Source of the DNA: Dryococelus australis
Taxonomy: Eukaryota; Arthropoda; Insecta; Phasmatodea; Phasmatidae
Length of the DNA stretch: 64,000 bases
Assembly: GCA_029891345.1 (NCBI GenBank)
Contig: CM057002.1
Coordinates: 21,872,795-21,936,794 of the forward strand
Direction of reading: 5' to 3'
The position numbers and the translations under genes are program-made. Each line of letters starts with the position of its first letter. Positions within the stretch are counted from its first letter, which is position 1. The notes beneath the pieces were generated by a model. It searched no databases and was not told where the DNA came from. It worked only from the letters and a program-made list of their open reading frames with translations. Of the stretch, positions 1-10,108 are shown one piece after another.

Positions 1-473
1 GGTATTCCATTTAAGCTCAGCCGATCATTAGTCACGTGACTAGTGATTGAATAATCCTCATGTTCAATTAACCTCGTCTTAAACTGTTGTGCTCTGTCTA
101 ATCATGACTAATTATTTAGGTACGCTCAGGACCCATTTCAGGTCTGAATTAGCTTAGAAGCTAATACGTAACAGTAACATAACGAGGCATTGGAGACAAA
201 ATATTATTTTCGCAGGCGTGTTCGTAAGGTTCTCTGAAACGCAATGTTACGTCATCTATGCTCGAAGTGTATATAGCTCAATTTCACAGAATGGAGTGTA
301 TATTATTCTATGTAAGAAAGACAATTTGAATAAACACTTTCAACTCAGCATTATATTAGCAGAGAACCGGCAAGTAATGAAAGTTGTATCGTATAGTACT
401 TATGCTTACGCGATGTTGTACGAACCAATAGGACGGTTGTAAATGGGAAGACAAGATAAACATAACTGAAGGT
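1..473. other. Unassigned AT-rich DNA
   Basis: I see no gene or clear repeat boundary here. A 74-codon open frame at 218-442 has no recognisable domain and is of a length expected by chance. Confidence 0.4.
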
Positions 474-766
474 TAGAGGCATGCAAAATTCGCGTTATTT
501 TTTAGCATCACTCTAAAATTCACCGTCCTATACATGTTCGAGCCGGTGCCACTTCTTTATTGCCTTCTGCAGCAGTGAGGACACATTTTCCCTCTCGGCT
601 TGATTGGACGTATTTGAGACAGATTCTAGTTAGTGATTTCCTATTGGTCCAAAGCCGTCCTGGGCATGTCCTACCAAACTGTAGTCCAATGACAAAGACA
701 ATATAAACACAAGTGTTTGAAGTCTCGTCTATCTTCAAATAATAACGCGAATTTTTCATGTACATA
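474..766. mobile_element. hAT-like MITE, family 2 variant
   Basis: The ends are inverted copies of each other: the left reads TAGAGGCATGCAAAATTCGC and the right, read in reverse complement, has the same spacing around AAAATTCGCGTTATT. Length (about 293 bp) and ends match the better preserved family 2 copies at 5117-5393, 14693-14974 and 21047-21341. It has three ATTGG/CCAAT pentamers and no coding capacity. The flanking 8-mers agree only at CTGA, so the target duplication is decayed. Confidence 0.6.
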
Positions 767-773
767 CTGATAG

Positions 774-1010
774 CAGGGGCAGTGAAATTCCGCGAAAATA
801 TTTCAAGAAAAGTTATATTCCAAAACACTGTAGGGTCGGTTACCTATCTTGATTGGCTGAATTATCTTTGACCCGTGATAACTGCCTGCACACGAATCAC
901 TTAGGAGCCGTGCTGATGTTGCAGAAGTTCTTAGTGGTCCGATCAAATATGTAAACGGCTTCTCAAGCAGACAGCAGCCAATGACAGTACACAAAATGCT
1001 GTTGGGTGCT
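774..1010. mobile_element. hAT-like MITE fragment, family 3
   Basis: It starts with CAGGGG and a CCGCGAAAATATTTCAAG stretch, followed by a segment ending in CCAAAACACT that also occurs at the starts of the copies at 5983 and (minus strand) 7070. The right end is not clear; it abuts the next element in this pile. Confidence 0.45.
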
Positions 1011-1057
1011 TATAGTATTGAGGTCTACCGTGCACTCATTTCTGATAGTCATTACTG

Positions 1058-1312
1058 GAAACTTGAGGACAAGATAAACTTCAACCATATCTATATATGA
1101 ATCTCTGCTACTATTAGACCACAGTTCGTTAGACACTCCCCTAACTACTTTCGGCTAATAACGAACCTGCAATGAAAACAAGGACCTAATCCTGCCCTAC
1201 CTGGCTTGTGGTTAAACTGGAGCAACGATCAACAGACAAGCAATAGAAGCTCGAGTACACGAAAGGATGGTGGAGTCTAGCTTGCTGCCGAATGAATGCG
1301 AGACATTTCCGT
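1058..1312. mobile_element. MITE-like repeat, family 5 (copy 1)
   Basis: It shares its order of blocks with 8735-9017, including AAACTGGAGCAAC and GTCTAGCTTG near the right end followed by GCCGAATGAAT. It is non-coding. The ends resemble the TTCGCG-type hAT MITEs around it, but I could not define a target duplication. Confidence 0.4.
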
Positions 1313-1399
1313 GTGTTTAATGATTATTACCGATGATGGTTCATCGCGGGAAAACTTCAATGTTTGCTAGGATTCAACGTACTGTACACATGTCAGCCG

Positions 1400-1709
1400 T
1401 TTTTTTTCTTATTGGTAGCGACACCCAAATTTAGCCAAAAGATTTCCCGACCAGTTGTATTTCATAACACTTTAGCTAAGATCCACTTTGTCGTTGGATG
1501 ATTTAGATGTTACGCGTCTTAAGTGTCTGCCCACGAATCAGAGACGTACAGTATCGTAGTAACTTAATTCTGATTGGCCAGTCAACTAACAACATGTCTT
1601 CTGAGAGACACACGCTGCCAGTAAGCAAAAGGAAACTGCTGGTACATTCGTAGGGTATTGCAATCTAGCATATGCTGGGATCTTTTCGAGAAATTCGGGT
1701 GTCCCTACT
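1400..1709. mobile_element. hAT-like MITE, family 3b (copy 1)
   Basis: It is similar along its length to 8133-8402, with shared blocks such as GATTTCNCGACCA at the left and TCTTTTCGNGAAAT at the right, ending in GTCCCTA. It contains ATTGG and GATTGGCC motifs. The neighbouring elements join it almost without spacer. Confidence 0.45.
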
Positions 1710-1716
1710 TATTGGT

Positions 1717-1990
1717 GGGGACAGGAAAAATTCTCGAGTTCTATGACCTGTAGGCTGGACTCCACAGTCCTGCGTACACTCGAGCCTCAGATGTTTGTTT
1801 ATTGGCTGCTGCCGAAGATAGTAGCCAGTGTCACTCCACCTAGGGCAGTATTGCACTCTCTACTTGTTTCCTTGCAAGTCTGCTATTGGCTCAGAGTACA
1901 TCCAAGACGTATCTAACGAACTGTTATCCAGTTGTAAGGGTGCCGTCAATGTACACGTGTTGGACGTCTATCTAGTCCTGAAATTTAGGA
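1717..1990 (+). mobile_element. hAT-like MITE, family 1 (degenerate)
   Basis: It follows the family 1 order seen in the clean copy at 35264-35558: a left end with TTCTCGAGTTC, then CTCCACAGTCCTGCGTACAC, ATTGGCTGC, CTATTGGCTCAGAGT and GTGTACACGTGTTG-type blocks. The right tip has decayed into AAATTTAGGA. Confidence 0.55.
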
Positions 1991-2009
1991 TTCTGGCACT
2001 ATAAGGACT

Positions 2010-2258
2010 ACTTGGTACTCCAAAGCGCTAGAGTTCTCTTTTGTGATTGGCTGAGTTTAACTGTCACGCGTTGTAGGTTCCTGCCCTCGAATCACGGACA
2101 CTCAGAGTCGGAGTGCCTAATTCTGATTGGCCCAGTCAGGTAAGGAACTGCCTCCCGACAAAGACACGTGGCCAAAAACCAGATGAAAAGTGCACGTGTG
2201 CCATAGGGCATTGGAGTCTAGCCTTCGCGTGTCTTCTCGCGAAAAACGGGTGGCCCTA
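2010..2258 (+). mobile_element. hAT-like MITE, family 3, left end missing
   Basis: The right end (TCTCGCGAAAAACGGGTGG then CCCTA) and the internal blocks GTGATTGGCTGAG, CTGATTGGCCCAGT and GGCCAAAAACC match 5983-6277. The left terminus is replaced by the right end of the preceding family 1 copy, so the two appear fused. Confidence 0.5.
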
Positions 2259-2314
2259 ATAATTGGGAAATTCCCTATGCTCTTACCTGTTTCCTAAACA
2301 AATGTAGGGCTATG

Positions 2315-2546
2315 GGCCGTTCACGATGACGTGAACACTTCTTGAGGACCTCGCAACAGGAATAATAGCATAATGAATATATTTTATTGTAACCTTAGAT
2401 GGTAACTTTTGAATGTAGTGAAATTTATATACTGTGTTTAATACTAACATGGCAATTTTATAACAACAAATGGTGGAAAGACAAAAATTGGCGAAAAGTA
2501 AAATTGAGAAGGGCTTTAAATAGTGCTCACTTTACCGTGAACAGCC
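2315..2546. mobile_element. TA-flanked MITE (GGCTGTTCAC family), short form
   Basis: The inverted ends are GGCCGTTCACGATGACGTGA on the left and the complement of CACTTTACCGTGAACAGCC on the right, followed by TA. The body is about 230 bp, AT-rich and non-coding. At least a dozen full or partial copies of this family lie in the window. The TA flanks and long ends suggest mobilisation by a Tc1/mariner-type transposase, which is an inference. Confidence 0.6.
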
Positions 2547-2986
2547 TATACTACCACGGATGTATGTGAATAAAATCTACCATTCGCGCTTTCTAACTGT
2601 ACGAATACACTAATGTGGCAGATTTGCGGGAAATTCCTTGAAACGAGTAATTAGCACAGCGCACAGAAGAAAAAAGCGTACAATAAGTTTAACGTATTGT
2701 TCGTTGCTTCGACAGTATTATACCGTCGTCACATAAGAATCTACTGCCAGTTACGTGAAACACAAACATGTTATTCTTAGTCCCGTTACTTCACAAAGGG
2801 TTACGTAGGCTGAGAATCAGGCAGGATTTACAACAACCAGTCGTGTCCGTCAGTTAATCACGTGACCAACAGCCAACCAGATGTGGCTATGAATTCTATC
2901 CCTGCGTCCGTCGAATCCTTGGCAAGCTTTAAATTTGACGGACAGACGGAATTACAGCCTTCAAAACTTTTCCCTTTATAATTCGT

Positions 2987-3005
2987 CCCCCCCCCCCCCC
3001 CCCCC
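2987..3005. repeat. Poly-C tract (19 C)
   Basis: This is an uninterrupted run of 19 cytosines in an otherwise gene-free stretch (2547-3170). Similar G or C runs occur near 5910, 13055, 44236, 51986, 53325 and 57612. Confidence 0.9.
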
Positions 3006-3170
3006 GAAGTTCATTGGAAGGCCGTGTAGTGTGTGCAGTGTTATGTTTTGCTAGTTTTTAATGTTTTCTATATGTTCGTTTATGTAGTTGTAAAAAGTTT
3101 AACACGTTAAATTTTTCGTGAAGAAATGTTGCTAATCACGTTTGGAAACACGAGTTTCTTCTGTGTAATA

Positions 3171-3345
3171 AATCGTGCCGGACGATGCCGCTGGTCGGAG
3201 GGTTTTTTTCGGGGATCTCTAGTTTCCCCCGCCCCTTCAATTCTGGCGTTGCTCCACTCTCACCTCGATTCTCCCCCATTGGCTATCAAGACCACTGCGT
3301 TAAGAGCAGCCCAAATCTCTTCACATCATCTCTTCAGCTTCTGTG
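3171..3345 (+). mobile_element. tRNA-derived SINE body, 5'-truncated
   Basis: The segment from GTGCCGGACGATGCCGCTGG through TTTTCGGGGATCTC to AGCCCAAATCTCTTCAC matches the downstream half of the SINE copies at 10775-11025 and 20660-20906 (both minus strand). The tRNA-like promoter head is missing, as expected of incomplete reverse transcription. Confidence 0.65.
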
Positions 3346-3774
3346 CAATACCAAACACAACAAAAAGCAGTCATTTTTATTCAAAATAAATTTTAACATC
3401 GTCTAATTTCCGTTATATACGTGTATGTGCGTTTTGTACAGACAATGCCAGCAGTAATTCTCACTTTTCATAGGGAATTTTTTCCTTCTTCTAAACAGTT
3501 TTCTTTGTGTTAGTTTGCAGCAATGAACTGGCGACGGACGAACGAAGTCTGGTTTTAAATCGCTCGGCTGGGAGACGGACAGACGTAAAGCGGGCTGACG
3601 GATGACGGAAGGACACAACGGGCTGTTACACGAGTTAAAACCAAAATTATATTGTGCTTACAGAAAACCTTATAATCTTTACGAAGTAAGATAATTACGC
3701 AGTCGTTTCGGCTATAAATTGAAAACTGTACACTAGTGGCACAAGTAGACGGGGGTTTGGCAAAAGCTACTATA

Positions 3775-4158
3775 GGCTGTTCACTGTAAAATGAGCACTT
3801 TTTAAAGTCCTGCATAAATATACGTGTATGCGCGTCGTTTTTACCTCCGCCGTATGTAAAATTAACATTGTGTTGGGCCTCATCACTTTATTCATGCATC
3901 GGTCAAGTGAAACTGTGAAATTCTTATAGACTTCACGGTAATGTGAGCACTTCTTAAGACCCTTCTAAGTCATTCCTTTCATGTAATTTCAATGTTCCTG
4001 CTGCTTTTTGTACAAACATTGCAATGTGACCAATAAACACAATGTATACATTTCACGATCCTCAAAATTTAATGCCTGAGGCTGCAATAAGATATATTTA
4101 TTAGTGATTAATGCCTGTTGAGAGGGCCTTGAAAAGTGCTCACTTTACCGTGAACAGC
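3775..4158. mobile_element. Two overlapping GGCTGTTCAC-family MITEs
   Basis: A partial long-form copy starts at 3775 with GGCTGTTCACTGTAAAATGA and contains the long-form block around TCATGCATCGGTCAAGTGAA. At 3928 a second copy begins (CTTCACGGTAATGTGAGCAC) and runs to the inverted end GCTCACTTTACCGTGAACAG at 4158. The short-form block AATGTGACCAATAAACACA lies inside the second copy. The simplest reading is that the second copy landed in, or recombined with, the first. Confidence 0.55.
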
Positions 4159-4199
4159 GTACAGGAAAATAAATAGTATACAAATTAGCTCGCCTTTAC

Positions 4200-4429
4200 A
4201 CTTCCATGCGTTAAACAAGACAGAAAGTTAAAGATATAATTGAAGTTATCACAAATGGTTACCTAACACTTTTTATTCGGCGTTAAGATATGGAACTACT
4301 TTCCTCTCCATCGTTACCAACTTTACTGGGCGAATGTCATACCGTTCGCCCATTAAAATATACGCATACAATGCCAGTGACTTTTTTCTAAGGTTCATTT
4401 CCAAAGTGCTCACTTTATCGTGAACAACC
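4200..4429 (-). mobile_element. GGCTGTTCAC-family MITE, long form, partial
   Basis: Read in reverse complement it starts with GGTTGTTCACGATAAAGTGA and continues through the long-form blocks GGTAACGATGGAG, TAGTTCCATATCTTAACG and AAAAGTGTTAGGTAACCA, as at 11869, 18981 and 40293. The distal half is missing. Confidence 0.6.
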
Positions 4430-4749
4430 TTGACTGCCGCTCGTCAACGGAACTTGCGTCGGGTGAAGTCGTGCCTGGAATCTCCGTGTTGGGCTGAACT
4501 GGTCGTTATGTAATAGAGACACGACTCCCGGGATACAAAGTCTTTGTGAAATGGAATGCGAGAGGTCAATGGCAAGCCGGAACGACTTCCCCGAACCAAG
4601 GAATGTGACAGCAACCTAATGTAGACGGGGAAGCAATAAACCAGAATTCCAAAAAAAAAAAAATTAATAAACACCGCCCCGTAAACGACTTCCTGAGAAT
4701 CTACGTGGTATTAAACCGGAGACTTCGGCGGAAAGAGTATGATTAGAGA

Positions 4750-4860
4750 CGATGATTAGAGACAATTGTTTTTCGCGGAAAATACTTACTGTTTGCTGGT
4801 TTCAATATACTGTACACATGTCAGAAAATTGTTTTTCATTACTATTTGTCGAGTGCGTAT
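4750..4860. repeat. Dispersed repeat end (also near 1325-1400)
   Basis: The blocks GTTTGCTGGTTTCAA and TACTGTACACATGTCAG recur near 1355-1395, each just after a CGCGG/CGCGGG-GAAAA motif. It looks like the left end of another TTCGCG-type MITE, but no matching right end is clear. Confidence 0.35.
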
Positions 4861-5108
4861 GAAACTGCCTTCCCTTGTCTCTGGACCAGTGAGAATTCTG
4901 ACACTCTAAGGCGGTATTTACAAGCACTGTTTGTACTCGCCCGCTTCTCTCACATATGAGTTGGAGCTGAGAGCGATCAAGTAAATGGTATCCTAACTGG
5001 ATACTATTTACTGAGGACGAAACAGTATAATTTCAAATGGTTGTCCCACAGAGTTAATTAAGAATATTATAACGACGAGCACTCGAGCCTTAACACCTCC
5101 AGACAATA

Positions 5109-5401
5109 TCTATTACTAGAGACCTGTAAAATTCGCGCTATCAATTAAAGACAGAATATACGTCAAACATATGCGTTTGAATTGGTCTTTTCATTGGCTT
5201 ACAGTTGATTTGGTACGTCTGGGCGGCCATAGGACCAATCAAAAACAAGTAACGACAAGAAGTCCAATCACGCACTACCTAGTCAATAAGGACCATGGGT
5301 TCTTACTTTTGGAAATGATACCAACTCTAATGTATACAGAATGGTGAATTCTAGCGAGTTTCCATATAATAACGCAAATTTTGCAGGTCTCCGTCTATTA
5401 C
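5109..5401. mobile_element. hAT MITE, family 2, perfect 8-bp target duplication
   Basis: The element body is 5117-5393 (277 bp). Both flanks read TCTATTAC (5109-5116 and 5394-5401), a perfect 8-bp duplication as made by hAT transposases. The left end TAGAGACCTGTAAAATTCGC is mirrored on the right by GCAAATTTTGCAGGTCTC. It contains four ATTGG/CCAAT pentamers and no reading frame, so it depends on a transposase elsewhere. Confidence 0.8.
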
Positions 5402-5982
5402 ACAACAAAAAAAACCCCATTAGCAAATGTCTCGCAAATTTCCAACCATAAAAATTTCACCATATATTCTCCAAAAGTATATCGCTTCCACGCACGCTTT
5501 ACCATTTGCCACTAAAGGGACATAAAACAATTTTGTGCACACTATTTGAGAGACCGATAGCAAACTAATTCGAAATACAGAACCACTTCGCTCAACAGCT
5601 GACAGCTGCAGCTTTCATCAATCGGAGATATCGTTACCAGCACAGTCATCAAAGTTGGCCTGTTCACCATTTAGTGATGAAAGTGATAATGATTTCAGCA
5701 AAATTTAATGGTTTCTTTTTCGAAATGGTGCACATTCAAATGCTGAAATGAAAGCAAACAATCGTACGGACTAGGTTATAAGGTTAACATTAAAGGAACA
5801 GGTATGCAATAGTACCTTAATGTGATAAGAATTTCTCTGTAAAGAATGACAAATGCAAAAATCTTATTATTGTTTAGGGGCAAATTTTTGTAATAAACGA
5901 CTAGAGCCCCCCCCCCCCCCACACATACATTATTGCACAGAATGGGGCGAAATTCAACCGAAATACTTCGAGATGTAAATTG

Positions 5983-6277
5983 TAGGGCAACCTGTTTTTC
6001 GCGAAAAGATTTCAGGACAACATGTACTCCAAAACACTAGAGCTCAGATCCGATTTTGTAATTGGTTGATTTTAACTGTCCGCGCGGTGTAGGTGCCTGC
6101 CAGAGAATCGCGGACACTCAGTGTTAGAGTTACTGGATTCTGATTTGCCCAGTAAGGTCGGAAACTGTCTCCTGGCAAAGACACGTGGCCAATAACCAAA
6201 TGAAAACTGCATATATACCATAGGACAATGGAGTCCAGCTTTCGCGTGTATCTTTTCGCGAAAAACAGGTGGCCCTA
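5983..6277 (+). mobile_element. hAT-like MITE, family 3
   Basis: The left end carries TAGGGCAACCTGTTTTTCGC, the right end is the inverted CGCGAAAAACAGGTGGCCCT then A. The TTTTCGCGAAAA palindrome sits inside both ends. Internal ATTGGTTGA and GGCCAATAAC are CCAAT-type motifs. The flanking 8-mers (GTAAATTG and GTGATGTG) agree at five positions, so the target duplication is decayed. Confidence 0.65.
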
Positions 6278-6390
6278 GTGATGTGTCATGCAAAATCAAA
6301 TGGAAAATTTACGGGAGCCTTTCTACCTAAATTGAATATTAAGGGAGATGCGAGCCCTCGTAAATCGAAATTTTAAGTCATTTTTTTCTA

Positions 6391-6600
6391 TGTGAAATCA
6401 AGACCATTTGGTTGGCAAACGGTACACTCGGCACTCCATTGGTTCACATCTGGCCAATACGGAAAGACTGGTGTCGTTTTGGCCAATAGAATGGCATTAA
6501 GTGACAATATGGACCAATAGAACATTGTACCCCTGCAGCGATGGACATAGGTAGCTAACGTCTAGCTTGTATTTAAAACTAATAGAAGTGTGCCGACCTC
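6391..6600. repeat. CCAAT-rich MITE-like fragment
   Basis: This 200-bp stretch has five CCAAT/ATTGG pentamers (CATTGGTTC, GGCCAATAC, GGCCAATAG, GACCAATAG and the nearby TTTGGTTGGC variant) and ends in GTCTAGCTTG, a block seen in family 5 copies. The ends are not defined. Confidence 0.35.
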
Positions 6601-6769
6601 GAAGTGTTAACATTTTCATCTGCTTGAAATGGCATCACGAATAAAAATAAAACTTACCAGTATAGCAACGTGTGGCACAAATGTAAAATAATATTATTTT
6701 CCCGTTGAGTGGTGAGGATTTGGCTGTCTCTCGGCAGCAAAGTCTTGAACGCCAATGAATGAGGAATGA

Positions 6770-7070
6770 GATGAAGATGGAGCAACGGCGGAATGTATAT
6801 GGTATGGGGAAAGCGGAGGCTAGACTTCAATATCTTATGTGCAAACTTGTATTCTTCACTTGGCTACTGGCCGCTTGTCTTTGTGTGAGGAGAGTCTGTT
6901 GCATGAGTGAGCCAATCAGAAACAAGTTTCTCCCACACTGACCGTCCGTGATTTGCGGGCAGACAGATAAGACGTCGAACAATTCAAATGATCCAGTCAT
7001 GAAAGTTGTTCTGAACTAAAGTGTTTTGGAATATAACTTGTCCTGAAATCTTTTCGCGAAAAAAAAACAA
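6770..7070 (-). mobile_element. hAT-like MITE, family 3, minus orientation
   Basis: Read in reverse complement it begins TTTTCGCGAAAAGATTTCAG then GACAAGTTATATTCCAAAACAC, like the left ends at 5983 and 774, and carries CTGATTGGCTCAC. The far end is degraded. The 60-codon open frame inside it (6759-6941) is coincidental. Confidence 0.5.
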
Positions 7071-7164
7071 TTACGTTACGAGACGTGCATCTCTTCATCA
7101 TTGTCTCAACAACTAATAGGGGTTTGGAGGGGGGGCGGAAGAAACAACGAATGACGTCACGCTG

Positions 7165-7245
7165 TCTTCTTGTTGTAATGGCTAACGCATCGGCCTATCG
7201 TAATAGAGGACTGTAGTTCGCGCCCATCCACCGGCAAGTGTCGCA
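7165..7245 (+). repeat. tRNA-like SINE head (degenerate)
   Basis: An A-box-like AATGGCTAACGCATCGG is followed about 30 bp later by a B-box-like GTAGTTCGCGCCC. Acceptor arms do not pair, so it is not a functional tRNA; a tRNA-derived SINE fragment is the better reading. Confidence 0.35.
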
Positions 7246-7354
7246 GATTATAGTGTTGAGCTTTTGGTAACTATTCATTACAGAATATAGGTAATAAAAA
7301 AATTAACAGTACTAATACTGCCGGATATTTATAAATATAATTTTATTATACACT

Positions 7355-7430
7355 ATAGTTAGAGATTTTAAGAATTCGCAAGTTCATTTTAGGACAAGCT
7401 AGAATTCAGAATACGTGCGTTTATACAACT
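7355..7430 (+). repeat. Family 4 MITE left end only
   Basis: AGAATTCGCAAGTTCATTTT, then GGACAAGCTAGAATTCAGAA and ACGTGCGTTTATA, match the left ends at 7925 and 14438. The rest of the element is missing. Confidence 0.5.
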
Positions 7431-7552
7431 AATTATTCCCTCTCTCGCAGTGGGCACACATTTTGTTTTTAAACTATTGATGTATTAGAATTACATATTG
7501 AACATATACTTTTCTGAACTAATCGTCCATTTTTTTTAATTTTAAGTTTTTA

Positions 7553-7672
7553 TAGGCGTCGTCCGGCATAGTTTCTGCATGCGAAGTTCAGAAAGTGTCT
7601 CCGCAGGGAATAGAGCCCGGTTCGCCTAGGTGGGAAGCGGGTTGTCTGGCCACTACTACACCGCAGTCTCAT
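7553..7672 (-). mobile_element. tRNA-derived SINE head
   Basis: In reverse complement the segment shows an A-box-like TAGTAGTGGCCAGACAACCC and a B-box region ending GGGCTCTATTCCC, followed by the SINE-specific TGCCGGACGACGCC. It matches the 5' part of the copy at 10775-11025. The 3' body is absent or diverged. Confidence 0.55.
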
Positions 7673-7924
7673 AAAGACAGAGGGAATGTAATTCCAGGTC
7701 TTAACGTTGAATTAAAGGTGTTAGGTAAATGTTTGTCAATATGGGAATATTTATTTTGCTCTATGTTTTTTATTCATAATTAACACATAGAGGTCTGTAC
7801 GCCTATACTGGCACTTTAAGACAAATTAGAAGTGAGTTACTTATCCACTACTGCAAGAATACCGGTTCTGTTGGAGCCTGTGTTAGAACTCACCATCGTC
7901 ATATTAGTCCATATCTAGGGACTA

Positions 7925-8402
7925 GAGACCTGAAGAATTCGGGGATTCATTTTGGGACAAGCTATAATTCAAAACACGTGCGTTTATATAACTTTAGCCA
8001 TTAGTCCACGCTGTGTTTGACACCTCCCGGAGAAGGCTGGCCCAATTGTCGCCTTCCACTGTGACAGCAGACAACCAATGTGCATTTTATATCGGCATAT
8101 TTGTACATAAGACTGTGGAGTCTATCTTTCAGGTCAAAGATTTCACGACCAATTATGTCGCATAACACATTAGCTCAAATCCACGTTCGTGACTGGACGA
8201 TCTAGGTGTTATGCGCCTTACGTATCTGCCCACGAATCACAGACGTGCACTATCTTAGTTACTTAATTCTAATTGGTCAGTCCAGAAAAATAATCTTCTC
8301 GCAAAGACACGCTACGAATAAGCAAAATAAAACTGATAGTATGCCATATGATATTGGAATCAAATGTGTGTGGAAATCTTTTCGCGAAATGTTGGTGCCC
8401 CC
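7925..8402 (+). mobile_element. Chimeric hAT-like MITE (family 4 left, family 3b right)
   Basis: The left part (7925-8132) follows the family 4 copy at 14438-14681, with TAGAGACCTGAAGAATTCGG then GGACAAGCTATAATTC. At about 8133 it switches without spacer to the family 3b body seen at 1400-1709, and ends with TCTTTTCGCGAAATGTTGG then TGCCCCCTA. Each half keeps one terminus, so the composite still has an outer pair of ends. Confidence 0.5.
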
Positions 8403-8734
8403 TATCCATACCACACAGGACGCTGCCATGTACTTTACAGCGTTCATTATTGGCCGATCATCAATCATAGACAGCTGAACTGGTATTGACCCAATCAACT
8501 GTCCTTCATCGCATAAACGGATTTACAATCAATCATGTCCCTTTGAGTGGCTATGAAAAAAGGAATTCTATCGTCAGCAAATATCATTGTTACTGCGCTG
8601 TCTTGTTCTTGTGAGGTCATGTTAAACCCTAGTCGAACAAAGACTGCACATCCATGAGAGTTTTGTCCTGAACAACAAAGTAATTTCCGAATTAGCTTTG
8701 CTCGAGCTACACTCGAGCGTAGTCTACAAAGTGT

Positions 8735-9017
8735 TAAAAGTCCCGGAAATTTCGCGGAGTCGTCTGAGGACAATTTAGACTGCATCCACGTGTACATATG
8801 TGTTTGCGCTTCCATTGGACCATACTTTGTATGCCCCGAACGACTTTCATCAAATAACAAATATGCAAGGAAAATAATAACCGTATAACGTGCTGCACTG
8901 GTCTGGCGCAAAACTGGAGCAACATCCAATAAACTACTAGCTGATGCTCGATTGCAAAAAGGATTGTAGGGTCTAGCTTGTCGCCGAATGAATCCGAGAA
9001 ATGTCCAGGTCTTCATC
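8735..9017 (+). mobile_element. MITE-like repeat, family 5 (copy 2)
   Basis: It starts near GGAAATTTCGCGGAGTCGTC and ends near GAATCCGAGAAATGTCCAGG, sharing blocks with 1058-1312. It contains CATTGGACC and ATCCAATAA. A 173-codon minus-strand open frame across 8495-9016 overlies this repeat and has no domain I recognise. Confidence 0.45.
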
Positions 9018-9025
9018 CATAATCA

Positions 9026-9316
9026 AGAATAGGAAAAATTCGCGAGTTCGATCACCTTTAGGCTAGACTCCACAGTCCTGTGTACACTCGAGCCTCAGCT
9101 GTTTGTTCATTGGCTGCAGCTCAAGAGAGTGGCCAGTGTAACTCCGCCTAGGACAGTATTGCATTCACTACTTGTTTCCTTGCAAGTCTGCCATTGGCTT
9201 TGAGTCCATCCAAGGTGTGTATAATGAACTGTTATCCAATTGTAAAAATGACTTCAGTGTACACGTGTTGGACGTCTATCTTGTCCTGAAATGAATTCGC
9301 AAAATTTTCCTATACC
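9026..9316 (+). mobile_element. hAT-like MITE, family 1
   Basis: It is collinear with 35264-35558: AAATTCGCGAGTTCG, CTCCACAGTCCTGTGTACAC, CATTGGCTGC, CCATTGGCTTTGAGT, ATCCAATTGTAAA, GTGTACACGTGTTGGA and the right end AATTCGCAAAATTTTCCTAT. The outer tips and target duplication are decayed. It directly follows the family 5 copy. Confidence 0.6.
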
Positions 9317-9329
9317 TATCCATAGTATA

Positions 9330-9521
9330 AGTGTATGAATGAGCATATTCGTTTGTTATTTGTCATTACAATATATTCACACTTCCACTTGACCTACACA
9401 TGAATAAAGTGACAAGGTTCATGTCAATGTTAAATGCACATATGGCAAAATAACACACAATGTGTATTCAAGTAGATTATGAGCATGGCTCTCTAAAGTT
9501 CTCAGTTTAACATTAACAGCC
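9330..9521 (+). mobile_element. GGCTGTTCAC-family MITE, right half of long form
   Basis: The blocks CACTTGACCTACACATGAAT, AAAGTGACAAGG and CAAGTAGATTATGAGCA lead to the right end (TTAACATTAACAGCC, then TA). This matches the distal half of 11869-12287. Confidence 0.6.
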
Positions 9522-9852
9522 TATAAAAGCAGTTCCAACGCAAATCACTTAATTTTTTTTTTCAGGAATCGACTCCGAAGTGGGCCGGCTGGATGAGCGA
9601 GGAATTGCACATGTCAGTCGACAACAGCATCAAACCTGCGAATGTCTACACAGAGTGTTGAGAACCAGCCTGCGCTTGTATCACTTAAAAAAAAAAAAAA
9701 AAAAACTCACCGACTCAAGCTACAACCGCACAAGTTAACACATGAAGACGTACGGCTTTCAGATCGGTAAGTCACTGTCTTCCTATTTTAAAAGTCCCCG
9801 GTTCGATTTAAAACCCCCAGTACACACTACCCAAAATTATTTAACTCGTAGG

Positions 9853-9926
9853 TCCGTGATTGTGTAGTGTTCAGACTACACGCCTCCCACCAAGACGAAC
9901 CGGGTTCGATTCCCAGTGGGTCGCCA
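9853..9926 (+). repeat. tRNA-like sequence (SINE head or tRNA relic)
   Basis: A TGTGTAGTGTTCAGACTA segment resembles a D-arm/A box, and GGGTTCGATTCCC is a good B box 30 bp later. The T-stem pairs with one mismatch, but no 5' strand pairs with the TGGGTCG acceptor half, so it is not scored as a functional tRNA. Confidence 0.45.
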
Positions 9927-10018
9927 ATAAGGCTGTTCGATTTCATTGAAATTTAATATAGACATGTTTTTCCAAACTCTTACTAGATACTTTCGATATA
10001 TCGACAGCATCAAAATTA

Positions 10019-10108
10019 TCGATAATACCGAAAGTATCGATAATACCGAAAATTTCGATAATACCGAAAACTTCGATAATATTGAAAACTTCGATAATAT
10101 CGAAACAT
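10019..10108. repeat. 18-bp minisatellite (5 units)
   Basis: Five units of TCGATAATACCGAAAANN follow one another with a few substitutions. ATCGAT/TATCGA motifs continue on both sides (9995-10190). The period is a multiple of three, so an open frame with an IDNTEN-like repeat runs through it, but I see no reason to think it is translated. Confidence 0.8.

Noticed and set aside
8495..9016. 173-codon minus-strand open frame, one of the longest in the window
   Set aside because: It overlies the family 5 MITE-like repeat (8735-9017), has no domain I recognise, and the second copy at 1058-1312 does not keep the frame.
9853..9926. Possible functional tRNA gene
   Set aside because: The B box is good, but the acceptor stem has no pairing 5' strand; it is better read as a SINE head or relic.
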